Part shown: positions 43,198-51,625 of the stretch, piece by piece | Numbering within the stretch: the stretch's first letter is position 1 | Layout: every line of letters starts with the position of its first letter | NCBI RefSeq assembly: GCF_022397955.1 | Contig: NZ_JAKEUQ010000007.1 | Span: 1 to 64,000, forward strand | Reading direction: 5' to 3' | Source: Vibrio sp. Isolate32 | Lineage (GTDB): Bacteria > Pseudomonadota > Gammaproteobacteria > Enterobacterales > Vibrionaceae | DNA length: 64,000 nt | Program-made: the position numbers and the translations under genes | Notes under the pieces: model-generated | What the model was told of the DNA's origin: nothing | The model's database searches: none | What the model saw: only the letters and a program-made list of their open reading frames with translations

Positions 43198-44589
43198 ATG
43201 AGTCAGAAAAATTTCAGCAAATTGAACGAGACCGAGCTTGAGTATGTCGATGATAAAACAGCGGCACTGCTCCTCAATACGCCGACCAGTGCGCGTATTA
43301 TGTTGTGGGTGATCGTTCTGTTTTTTATTGCTGCTGTTGGCTGGTCTGCTTGGGCAGAGATCGACAAAGTTACCGTTGGCCAAGGCAAAGTGATCCCTTC
43401 CTCTCAAATCCAAATCGTGCAAAACCTTGAAGGTGGCTTAGTTAAAGAGATCTTAGTAAAAGAAGGACAACAAGTTCAAAAAGGCCAGCAACTACTTTTA
43501 ATCGATGACACACGATTCCGCTCTGACTTCCGTGAGCGTGAACAGCAAGTTGCCAACTTAACCGCCAACGTATTGATGCTTTCCGCATCGTTAACCAGCG
43601 TAGTAATCAACGAGGACTTTAACGAAAAAGAGTGGAAGAAAAGTGTCACTCTTGATTATGGAAAACTCGCTTTCCCACCTAAGTTTTACGAGGTTCAGCC
43701 AGACCTAGTTAATCGCCAAAAAGCAGAATACCGCCAAGATTTAAACAACCTTAAAAACCAACTTTCCGTTTTTGATCAACAAGTTGAACAGAAACAACAA
43801 GATCTTGTTGAAATAAAAGCGCGTGTGCGAAACCTAAAACAGAGTTACCAATTCGCTCGCCAAGAACTAGACATCACGAAGCCGCTTGCCGATGAAGGCG
43901 TAGTACCAAGAATTGAGTTGCTTAAGCTACAACGACAAGTCAACGACACTCGCCGAGAAATGACCTCAAGCGAGCTTAAAATCCCTCTACTACGCTCAGC
44001 AATCAAAGAAGCCATACTCAGCCGTATCGATGCGGCTCTCAACTTCCGCTCGGAACAACAAGAAAAGCTCAACCAAGCACAAGATAAACTCTCTGCACTG
44101 ACCGAATCTGCAGTTGGCCTAGAAGACAGAGTAAACCGCACTGTAGTGGTCTCTCCTGTAACAGGTACAGTCAAAACACTTGGTATCAATACTGTCGGTG
44201 GCGTTATCCAACCGGGTATGAACATCGTTGAGATTGTGCCGACTGAAGACTCACTATTAGTCGAAGCAAAAATCGCCCCGCAAGATATTGCATTCCTGCG
44301 TCCAGAATTGACCGCCATTGTTAAATTCAGTGCCTACGACTTTACCAAATATGGTGGTCTAGAGGGTGTGTTAGAGCACATCAGTGCCGATACTACTCAA
44401 GATGAAGAAGGCAACAGCTTCTACATCGTACGTATACGTACCAAAAAATACAGCTTTGGATATAACGAAGAGCTGCCTATCATTCCAGGTATGACGGCCT
44501 CTGTCGATATCATCACCGGCAAGAGAACCGTGCTTGACTTTATGTTGAAGCCAATATTAAGCGCTCAAAGCAACGCGTTAAGAGAATAA
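43198..44589 (+). CDS. lapC: Type I secretion membrane-fusion protein (LapC, HlyD family)
   Basis: 463 residues. One transmembrane helix (about 35-57) is followed by the HlyD barrel-lipoyl half VTVGQGKVIPSSQIQIVQNL and EGGLVKEILVKEGQQVQKGQ. A long coiled coil (about 160-300) and the second lipoyl half (VVSPVTGTVKTLGINTVGG) follow. It spans the periplasm between an inner-membrane ABC exporter and a TolC-type channel. The following genes (lapG, lapD, lapB) identify the exporter as the Lap type, which moves giant surface adhesins. AAGGAC precedes the ATG. Confidence 0.9.
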   Translation: MSQKNFSKLNETELEYVDDKTAALLLNTPTSARIMLWVIVLFFIAAVGWSAWAEIDKVTVGQGKVIPSSQIQIVQNLEGGLVKEILVKEGQQVQKGQQLLLIDDTRFRSDFREREQQVANLTANVLMLSASLTSVVINEDFNEKEWKKSVTLDYGKLAFPPKFYEVQPDLVNRQKAEYRQDLNNLKNQLSVFDQQVEQKQQDLVEIKARVRNLKQSYQFARQELDITKPLADEGVVPRIELLKLQRQVNDTRREMTSSELKIPLLRSAIKEAILSRIDAALNFRSEQQEKLNQAQDKLSALTESAVGLEDRVNRTVVVSPVTGTVKTLGINTVGGVIQPGMNIVEIVPTEDSLLVEAKIAPQDIAFLRPELTAIVKFSAYDFTKYGGLEGVLEHISADTTQDEEGNSFYIVRIRTKKYSFGYNEELPIIPGMTASVDIITGKRTVLDFMLKPILSAQSNALRE

Positions 44590-44648
44590 GGATATTGGAT
44601 GTTGGGTAACGTCTTGCAAGACACTGCAAATAGATAAGAACAAAGGCT

Positions 44649-45317
44649 ATGAACTCTCGGATTTTACTATTGCTGATGCTCCTGACTTCTTTCACCTCTG
44701 TGGCGCTCAACAAGATCGACCAAAAGTGGATAGACACGGTCACTGTGACCTACGGAGAAAGAGCCGGAAAACGAGTGGCGACATGGCGCTCAAATATGAC
44801 GTTATACGAAGGGTTAAGTGAAAAAGAGAAGCTGGATTCGGTAAACCGATTCTTCAACCAAATGTACTTTGCCGCTGACAACATGCTGTGGGGGAAGAAT
44901 GACTACTGGGCGACACCACTGGAGTTTTTAGGAAGTAACGCGGGTGATTGCGAAGACTTCACTATCGCAAAATACTTCTCTTTACTTGAACTCGGCGTCC
45001 TAGATAAGAAATTACGATTGGTGTACGTAAAAGCACTTGAGTTAAACCAATTTCATATGGTGTTGGCGTACTACTCAACACCCAGTGCAGAACCACTAAT
45101 TTTGGATAACCTAAACCCTGAAATAAAACGTGGCTCTAAGCGACCAGACCTACGACCAATTTACAGTTTCAATGGTAAAAACCTTTGGTTAATTAAATCG
45201 GCAGCTGGCAGCGGTAAGCTGGCAGGGAAATCTTCAAGATTGAGCTTATGGAACGACCTACGTTCTCGTGAACGCAATCTAAAATTAAACAAACCCATTA
45301 TCAATTACGATGAGTAG
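44649..45317 (+). CDS. lapG: Periplasmic transglutaminase-like cysteine protease LapG
   Basis: 222 residues with a signal peptide (about 1-20). The bacterial transglutaminase-like cysteine protease triad is visible: Cys101 in NAGDCEDF, His136 in FHMVLAYY and Asp153 in LILDNL. LapG cuts the N-terminal retention module of LapA-type adhesins, releasing the cell from a surface. When c-di-GMP is high it is captured by LapD, encoded 5 bp downstream. Ca2+ is needed in characterised members. Confidence 0.92.
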   Translation: MNSRILLLLMLLTSFTSVALNKIDQKWIDTVTVTYGERAGKRVATWRSNMTLYEGLSEKEKLDSVNRFFNQMYFAADNMLWGKNDYWATPLEFLGSNAGDCEDFTIAKYFSLLELGVLDKKLRLVYVKALELNQFHMVLAYYSTPSAEPLILDNLNPEIKRGSKRPDLRPIYSFNGKNLWLIKSAAGSGKLAGKSSRLSLWNDLRSRERNLKLNKPIINYDE

Positions 45318-45322
45318 GTACA

Positions 45323-47233
45323 ATGACTTTATATAAACAGCTTGTGGTCGGGATGATTGCGGTGTTCATACTACTGATGACGTCAGTTTTTATGATCGAA
45401 TTCAATACCACCCGTGGATACTTAGAGGAGCAGCAACGCTCTGAGGTAAGTAATACCATTAATACTGTTGGACTGGCTCTCGCCCCTTACCTAGAAGAAA
45501 AGGACAAGGTGGCAGTGGAGTCTGTTATCAACGCCCTGTTTGATGGTAGTTCTTACTCCGTCGTTCGATTGATCTTTCTCGACAGCGGTGAAGACATTCT
45601 CCGTTCATACCCTGTAAAACCAACTGGAGTACCACAATGGTTCACCAATCTTAAATTGTTTGAGCCAGTTCATGACCGCCGCGTAATCACCAGTGGCTGG
45701 ATGCAACTGGCAGAGGTAGAGATAGTAAGCCATCCTGGCCCAGCCTACGACCAACTTTGGCAAGCATTCATCCGCTTATTAAGCATCTTTGGCACGATCT
45801 TTTTGTTAGGTTTAGTGTCTATCTCTTGGCTCCTCAAGCGTGCCTTACGTCCGCTCTCGTTGATCATTACTAAGATGGATCAAATCGCTAAGAATCAGTT
45901 TGGTGAACCACTGGCTCGTCCGAAGACAAAAGATCTTACCTTGGTTGTTGATGGCATCAACCACATGTCGACACAAGTTGAACTGGCATTCAAAAACCAA
46001 GCGAAAGAAGCTCAAAAGCTGCGTAAAAGAGCGTATATCGACCCTGTATCTCAGCTAGGCAACCGCGCTTATTACATGTCTCAATTAACTCAGTGGTTAG
46101 AAGAGTCCAGCTTAGGTGGTTTAGCCTTACTAAAAGCCGAATTTATTGGTGAAGAGTACGACGAAAAAGGCTACCAAGAAGGTGATGCCTTAGTTCATCA
46201 ATTGGCTGAACAGCTAAAGGGGGCAATCTCATCGCCAGATATCACCATCGCTCGTATTTCTAGTGACGAATTTGGCTTCATTATGCCAAACATTGACGAA
46301 AGTGAACTGAAACTTGTCGCTGGCAACATCGTAAACTGCATTCAAAACCTAGGTTCAGACCCAACAGGTACGGCGAATCCGCACATCGCGCTAGGCGTGA
46401 CATACAGCAATACGCGTAAAACCAGCACTGAAATCATGTCTTTGGTTGATAACGCACTCTCAAGTGCCAAGGCAAATCGAGAGCTTTCTTATGGCTACGT
46501 CACCGCTGACGATCATGGCGCAGTGATGGGCAAACAACAATGGCGTATGTTGGTTGAAGAAGCGATCATCAACGACCTAATTACCTTTCGTCTTCAGGCT
46601 GCAAACAATGCCTTTGGTAAAACGTATCACCAAGAAGTGTTCTCTGCGATTGAAAAAGATGGTGTTCATTACGGGGCTAACCAATACCTCTACGCACTAG
46701 AACAACTTGAAATGAGCCACGTCCTCGACCAATACGTTATCGAGAAGATGATTGAGAAACTTAATGCGAAAGAAGTAACGAGCCCTGTCGCTATCAATAT
46801 CTCACCAAGCAGTATTTCTCAGCCAAGCTTCATCCGTTGGATCGGTAAAACTCTTGAACACAGTGCCTCAATCGCGCACTTGTTGCACTTTGAGATTCCA
46901 GAAAACTGTTTCATTAACGTTCCGCACTACACGGCACTCTTGTGTAATACCATTCGCAACGCTGAAGCAGTGTTTGGTGTCGATAACTACGGACGTAACT
47001 TCCAGTCATTGGATTACATCAACGAATACCGCCCTAGCTATGTGAAGCTAGATTACTTGTTTACTCACAACCTTGACGACGAAAAACAGAAATTCACATT
47101 AACATCAATTTCAAGAACGGCTCATAATCTTGGTGTGACAACCATTGCGTCACGAATTGAAACTCAGACTCAACTCGAGATTTTGTCTGATAACTACGTA
47201 GAAGTGTTCCAAGGCTTCATTGTTGATAAATAG
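45323..47233 (+). CDS. lapD: c-di-GMP receptor LapD (degenerate GGDEF-EAL)
   Basis: 636 residues. Helices near 7-27 and 155-175 enclose the LapD periplasmic output domain (LapD_MoxY-type) that holds LapG. A HAMP segment (about 176-230) follows. The GGDEF domain is degenerate (ISSDEFGFIM in place of the active loop). The EAL domain lacks the EAL signature (HQEVFSAIEKDGVHYGANQY where an E-A-L is expected) but ends normally (VFQGFIVDK). This is the expected receptor form: it binds c-di-GMP but neither makes nor breaks it. Confidence 0.92.
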   Translation: MTLYKQLVVGMIAVFILLMTSVFMIEFNTTRGYLEEQQRSEVSNTINTVGLALAPYLEEKDKVAVESVINALFDGSSYSVVRLIFLDSGEDILRSYPVKPTGVPQWFTNLKLFEPVHDRRVITSGWMQLAEVEIVSHPGPAYDQLWQAFIRLLSIFGTIFLLGLVSISWLLKRALRPLSLIITKMDQIAKNQFGEPLARPKTKDLTLVVDGINHMSTQVELAFKNQAKEAQKLRKRAYIDPVSQLGNRAYYMSQLTQWLEESSLGGLALLKAEFIGEEYDEKGYQEGDALVHQLAEQLKGAISSPDITIARISSDEFGFIMPNIDESELKLVAGNIVNCIQNLGSDPTGTANPHIALGVTYSNTRKTSTEIMSLVDNALSSAKANRELSYGYVTADDHGAVMGKQQWRMLVEEAIINDLITFRLQAANNAFGKTYHQEVFSAIEKDGVHYGANQYLYALEQLEMSHVLDQYVIEKMIEKLNAKEVTSPVAINISPSSISQPSFIRWIGKTLEHSASIAHLLHFEIPENCFINVPHYTALLCNTIRNAEAVFGVDNYGRNFQSLDYINEYRPSYVKLDYLFTHNLDDEKQKFTLTSISRTAHNLGVTTIASRIETQTQLEILSDNYVEVFQGFIVDK

Positions 47234-47250
47234 TTGTAAGGTTATATCGC

Positions 47251-49365
47251 ATGCAAGATCCACTATTGAACTCACTGATCTACGTTAGCCGCTATTACGG
47301 GTTAGCTAACTCGCCCGAAGCGTTGGTCAATGGGCTACCACTACCAAATGGAAAGCTATCCCCTTTCCTATTTCCTCGTTCTGCGGAGCGAGCGGGATTA
47401 GTGGCTCAAGAAAACCGTTCCGACCTAGAAAGTATACCTCACCTTATTCTCCCTGCTATTCTGCTTCTCAAACAGGGCGAGGCATGTGTTCTCAACAGTA
47501 TCGATTTAGAAAAAAAAGAAGCGGAAGTTATTACAACGGAAAGCGGAATGATGCCTATTATCATTCCTATCGAAGAGTTGAAAAAACAATTTATCGGCCG
47601 TTACTTCTTGGTGAAAAAGCAATTCCGTTATGATGAACGTTCACCAGAGGTTCTAAAAACACGCAAAGGTCACTGGTTTTGGAGCACTCTTTGGGAGTCG
47701 AAAAACATCTACCGAGATGTATTGATTGCATCCATTCTGATCAATATATTTGCTATTGCCGCGCCCATGTTTACTCGCTTAGTTTACGACAAAGTAGTCC
47801 CTAACCTCGCCTTTGAAACCTTATGGGTGCTGGCAAGTGGTATCTTTGTGGTCTTCCTATTTGACCTGCTTTTAAAGTTAATGCGCAGCTACTTCATTGA
47901 CGTTGCCGGTAAGAAATCCGATATTCTGATTTCATCCAAGCTATTCAGTAAAGTATTGGGCATTCGTATGGAGGCGAAGCCCGCTTCTGTCGGCGCTTTT
48001 GCTAAAAACCTGCAACAGTTTGAATCAATCCGCGAGTTCTTTGCCTCTGCAACCATCGGCTCTTTAATCGACTTACCATTCGCGCTGATGTTCTTGGCGT
48101 TAATTTGGCTAATGGCCGGAAACCTTGTGTTTGTTCCCGTCGTTGGTGTTGTAATCTTGATCATCTATGCACTGTTAATCCAAGGCCCCCTGCGTCGCGC
48201 TATTGAAGAGGGCTCTCGTCTTGCATCTCAAAAGTACGCAAACTTAATCGAAAGTTTAGCTGGGCTAGAAACCGTAAAACTCTTCAGTGCACAAAGCCAA
48301 TTCCAATTCCGATGGGAAGAAGCTGTCGCGCACATGGCAAATTGGAATATCAAAAGTCGCCGTATTACCGACAACATCCAAAACACCGCAGGATTTGTTC
48401 AGCAAAGTACTAACGTTGGTATGATCATATTTGGTGTACATCTCATAGCGGAAGGTGAACTTACCATGGGCGGCTTGATTGCCGCAACTATGTTGAGTGG
48501 CCGTGCGATTGGCCCTCTTGTTCAACTGTCTTTGCTTTCTACACGTTACAACCAAGCGAAGTCATCGATGACTTTGATGGAACAAGTGATGTCGATGCCA
48601 GATGAGCAAGAAGAAGGTAAGCGCTACATACACCGTCCGATCATTAAAGGTCATATCGCGTTAGACAAAGTGACATTCCACTACCCTAACTCTCCGGTCG
48701 CTTCCATTAGAGACTTAACCCTGAATATTGAACCCGGTGAAAAAGTCGCTATTATTGGCCGAATTGGTTCAGGTAAAACGACACTAGAACGTCTGATTAT
48801 GGGTCTATACAAGCCCACAGAAGGCCACGTACGCATTGATGAAACCGACATGGAACAACTGCATCATGTCGACGTACGACGCAACATAGGCTGTGTGCCG
48901 CAAGACAGTAACCTATTCTATGGCTCGGTAAGAGACAACATCACCTTAGGTCACCCTTTGGTGGATGATCGTGACGTGATGGATGCAGCGAACCGTGCGG
49001 GCGTAACCGCGTTTACTCAGCAAGATCCTGCAGGTTTAGAACGCCAAGTAGGTGAAGGTGGTGCTTTGCTGTCTGGTGGTCAACGTCAGTCGGTTGCCAT
49101 TGCTAGAGCCTTCCTAGGCCGTCCGCCAGTATTGTTAATGGATGAACCAACCAGTGCTATGGATAACCGGTCGGAAATGCACATCAAGCACCAGCTTTCC
49201 CAATTATTACCAAGCGAGACGCTGATCCTTATCACTCACAAAACCTCTATGTTAGACGTAGTGGACAGAATCATTGTAATGGAGAAAGGCAGCATCATTG
49301 CCGATGGTCCGAAAACGCAAGTTCTTTCAGACCTTAAACAAGGCCGAGTAAGAGCTGCTAGCTAG
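47251..49365 (+). CDS. lapB: Type I secretion ABC transporter (LapB)
   Basis: 704 residues. An N-terminal C39-peptidase-like domain (about 1-135) lacks the catalytic cysteine, as in RTX and Lap exporters. The six-helix ABC membrane domain is at about 160-430. The ATPase has Walker A GRIGSGKTT, signature LSGGQRQSVAIARAFL and Walker B LLMDEPTSAMD. It powers export of a large RTX-type adhesin through LapC and a TolC-like outer-membrane protein. Neither the adhesin nor the TolC partner is in this window. A strong terminator follows. Confidence 0.9.
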   Translation: MQDPLLNSLIYVSRYYGLANSPEALVNGLPLPNGKLSPFLFPRSAERAGLVAQENRSDLESIPHLILPAILLLKQGEACVLNSIDLEKKEAEVITTESGMMPIIIPIEELKKQFIGRYFLVKKQFRYDERSPEVLKTRKGHWFWSTLWESKNIYRDVLIASILINIFAIAAPMFTRLVYDKVVPNLAFETLWVLASGIFVVFLFDLLLKLMRSYFIDVAGKKSDILISSKLFSKVLGIRMEAKPASVGAFAKNLQQFESIREFFASATIGSLIDLPFALMFLALIWLMAGNLVFVPVVGVVILIIYALLIQGPLRRAIEEGSRLASQKYANLIESLAGLETVKLFSAQSQFQFRWEEAVAHMANWNIKSRRITDNIQNTAGFVQQSTNVGMIIFGVHLIAEGELTMGGLIAATMLSGRAIGPLVQLSLLSTRYNQAKSSMTLMEQVMSMPDEQEEGKRYIHRPIIKGHIALDKVTFHYPNSPVASIRDLTLNIEPGEKVAIIGRIGSGKTTLERLIMGLYKPTEGHVRIDETDMEQLHHVDVRRNIGCVPQDSNLFYGSVRDNITLGHPLVDDRDVMDAANRAGVTAFTQQDPAGLERQVGEGGALLSGGQRQSVAIARAFLGRPPVLLMDEPTSAMDNRSEMHIKHQLSQLLPSETLILITHKTSMLDVVDRIIVMEKGSIIADGPKTQVLSDLKQGRVRAAS

Positions 49366-49431
49366 AGCGTTCAAGTTACTTAAATAACCTCGGTAAATCA
49401 GAAGAATAAAAAGCAAAGAGGGAGCATTAGC

Positions 49432-49447
49432 CTGTCTCTTATACACA
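49432..49447. other. Sequence identical to 16 bases of the Tn5 mosaic end
   Basis: CTGTCTCTTATACACA at 49432-49447 equals the first 16 bases of the 19-bp Tn5 mosaic end used in tagmentation adapters and resembles IS50 ends. It abuts a natural terminator. It may be a vestigial IS end, an assembly artefact or a coincidence. Confidence 0.6.
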
Positions 49448-49479
49448 AATCCCTAAGCCGTGGCTTAGGGATTTTTTTT
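49447..49479. terminator. Terminator of the lap operon
   Basis: A perfect 13-bp stem (AAATCCCTAAGCC at 49447-49459, GGCTTAGGGATTT at 49462-49474) with a 2-nt gap is followed by a T-run to 49479. The actual loop would open to four or more bases. Confidence 0.9.
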
Positions 49480-49595
49480 GAACTAATTTCATGTTTCTTG
49501 ATCTGTTCATCTCAGTAATGACAGGGGTGATTATCGTAACCTATATAGAGCCAACTCTTCGGTCAAAACAGCAATTTGGTCAAGCCTGCCTCAAT

Positions 49596-51266
49596 TCATA
49601 ATGAGATACCTTCTTGTTCCATCTTGAATGAACATTGAATCTCGTATTGATTGAAGGAAAATACGCTTCCACCATGAGTTCGCTTAGTCGTGACCGTCTC
49701 ATCACCAAACTGAATCGTCACTCGAGTATACACCTTTTCGTATACCTCTACGGTGCACTCGGCAAGGTTAGTTTCGAACTCAGCTTCGAGTGTATCTAAC
49801 TGCGACTTAAAATTTTCAATCGCTAGATTGTTCTTTTCTCGTTGCTGCTTAATTTTCAACGCTTGTTCTTCGCTTCTCTCAGCTTTTGGTCGTTTCTTAA
49901 ATTCGAGCTCTAGGCGAATCACATCCATAGTTTGCTCTTGCGCATGTCTATAGATGTCCTTGAGTTCAGCAATCTTCTGTCGGTAACCATCATAGCGTGC
50001 AAAACCATGAACCTTAGTTGCAGTATCCCCTTCAACGCCCAAGAAAACGCACTCCACCTTACCACCCACTTTCGCTTCACCGCCACTGAGTGTGCCATGC
50101 TTCTTGAGTGAGTCCATCACGATAAGGTTGTTACCACAGCGAATTTCATTACTCATGCTGTGTACGCCAAGGCGAATATCGCTCGCTGTTTGTAACTCGG
50201 CGTTTTGAGCATAGCTTGCCGTGATAGAACCTTTGCTAAATACCTTACAGCTTTTCGGTTCTCCCTCTTTGGTTGTATGTCCGATGATCCCTTTCGCGAC
50301 TTTGATATCACCTTGCGCCTGAACTTCAGCCGATTCAATGAAGCCACCGACCGTAATGCTTCCCGTAGCTTTCACAACCATTCCTGGTTCAATGTTGCCA
50401 GAGACAAGTACATTACCTTTAAATTTAACGTGTCCAGTTGATACATCAACGTTGCTAACACATAAGGCGTCATCCACTTCAATGGTTCGATCTTTAACAA
50501 TGGGTAGTCCAGGATACGAGGCTAGTAGTAAGTTAGGGTCGTCAGGGGAGATAAAGGTGCCTTTGCCAGGCTTGATTAAACTGTCTTGTCCAGGAAGTGG
50601 AGGGATAACTCGACCTTGGACGGTAAAGCCAGCGATGCCTTTCGTAGCGGGAGTCCGCTTCATTAATTGATCATTTTGACCGACGGTAATGGTTTCACCC
50701 AAGTCTCGCATATCAATCTTGCCTTCGTCTTTACTGCGAGGCTTCAAGACTTGGCGGGTAATATCTTCAACCAAAGCGTCAAACTTAGCGTCTTTTCCAT
50801 TTACTGGTTGTGTCCCCTTGGCAACTGGCTGAGTAAAATTTTCGCCGGGTTCAAGTTTACTACTCATCATCAATGCTTTTTTGAGTGCTAACTTATTAAT
50901 TCCTTTTGTTATATGGGCTTGAGCTAGACAGTGAATGATATCGCTTCCGCGCAGCGCGCGTCCATTATATGGCCCCGTAACCACAAGACTTGCGAGCATC
51001 TCATCATCAGACAATTCGACCGCAACACTTGCATTACGAACTTCAGCAATCAAGATCCCTTCATAAGCTTCATCCTTGCCTTCTTTAGCAAGAGTGACAA
51101 AACGCAGCACTTCTTCTTCAAAAAGAAAAAAGCTTGATGCGTCTATTGCTTCCAAGGCTGGTGGCAGTGTCTTGTTATCAAAGCTTGCATCAACCACAAA
51201 CCCTGACGGCAGACATGCCATCACTTGTTGCTTATCTTCCGACAGTGTAACGATGTTATCCCACAT
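49596..51266 (-). CDS. FapA (DUF342) family protein
   Basis: 556 residues. The central right-handed beta-helix of DUF342/FapA is seen as repeated short strands (VKFKGNVLVSGNIEPGMVVKATG, SITVGGFIESAEVQAQG and on to about 400). A coiled coil at about 420-480 and a C-terminal beta domain follow. Such proteins are cytoplasmic and have been linked to flagellar assembly or polarity in some bacteria; in Vibrio the role is not settled to my knowledge. It is a single gene, divergent from nothing close. The upstream region holds the parS2 cluster. Confidence 0.85.
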   Translation of the reverse strand: MWDNIVTLSEDKQQVMACLPSGFVVDASFDNKTLPPALEAIDASSFFLFEEEVLRFVTLAKEGKDEAYEGILIAEVRNASVAVELSDDEMLASLVVTGPYNGRALRGSDIIHCLAQAHITKGINKLALKKALMMSSKLEPGENFTQPVAKGTQPVNGKDAKFDALVEDITRQVLKPRSKDEGKIDMRDLGETITVGQNDQLMKRTPATKGIAGFTVQGRVIPPLPGQDSLIKPGKGTFISPDDPNLLLASYPGLPIVKDRTIEVDDALCVSNVDVSTGHVKFKGNVLVSGNIEPGMVVKATGSITVGGFIESAEVQAQGDIKVAKGIIGHTTKEGEPKSCKVFSKGSITASYAQNAELQTASDIRLGVHSMSNEIRCGNNLIVMDSLKKHGTLSGGEAKVGGKVECVFLGVEGDTATKVHGFARYDGYRQKIAELKDIYRHAQEQTMDVIRLELEFKKRPKAERSEEQALKIKQQREKNNLAIENFKSQLDTLEAEFETNLAECTVEVYEKVYTRVTIQFGDETVTTKRTHGGSVFSFNQYEIQCSFKMEQEGISL

Positions 51267-51563
51267 TCGAATTGAGTATCCCTAATGACTCAGTTGTTAT
51301 TCAGTCTATATAAATCAATCTGAGCTTAGAATCGTCACATTATAATAATCAGCGTCACATCACTTACTTTCGTGACTGCAAAGATGACTCATAAATAAGA
51401 CGTACTCATTTATGATTTGTCTCACCTTTACAAAAAAAGGTTCAATTCTCACACGGTTTAATTTTAAGTTTCACTGTCCTGTGATGTGGTGGGTTGTCTG
51501 AGTTAAATAGAAAATTGAGATAGTGGAATCGAAATGAGGCTGAAGGCTTGGGATTAATGAATA

Positions 51564-51578
51564 GTTTACAGTGTAAAT
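51564..51578. promoter_or_regulatory. parS2: parS2 centromere site (cluster copy 1)
   Basis: GTTTACAGTGTAAAT fits NTTTACANTGTAAAN fully. It is the first of three sites within 79 bp, about 2.3 kb from parB2. Confidence 0.88.
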
Positions 51579-51589
51579 TCAACATTCTA

Positions 51590-51604
51590 ATTTACACTGT
51601 AAAT
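51590..51604. promoter_or_regulatory. parS2: parS2 centromere site (cluster copy 2)
   Basis: ATTTACACTGTAAAT fits the parS2 consensus fully; it starts 26 bp after copy 1. Confidence 0.88.
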
Positions 51605-51625
51605 CACATTTGAAATTGACTGTCG

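Larger units (their letters stand above)
51267..51625. other. Intergenic region with parS2 cluster
   Basis: The region between tmcA (ending 51626) and fapA (starting 51266) has an inverted repeat TCATAAAT/ATTTATGA (51389-51415), likely part of the fapA promoter region, and two of three clustered parS2 sites. No gene is seen. Confidence 0.6.
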
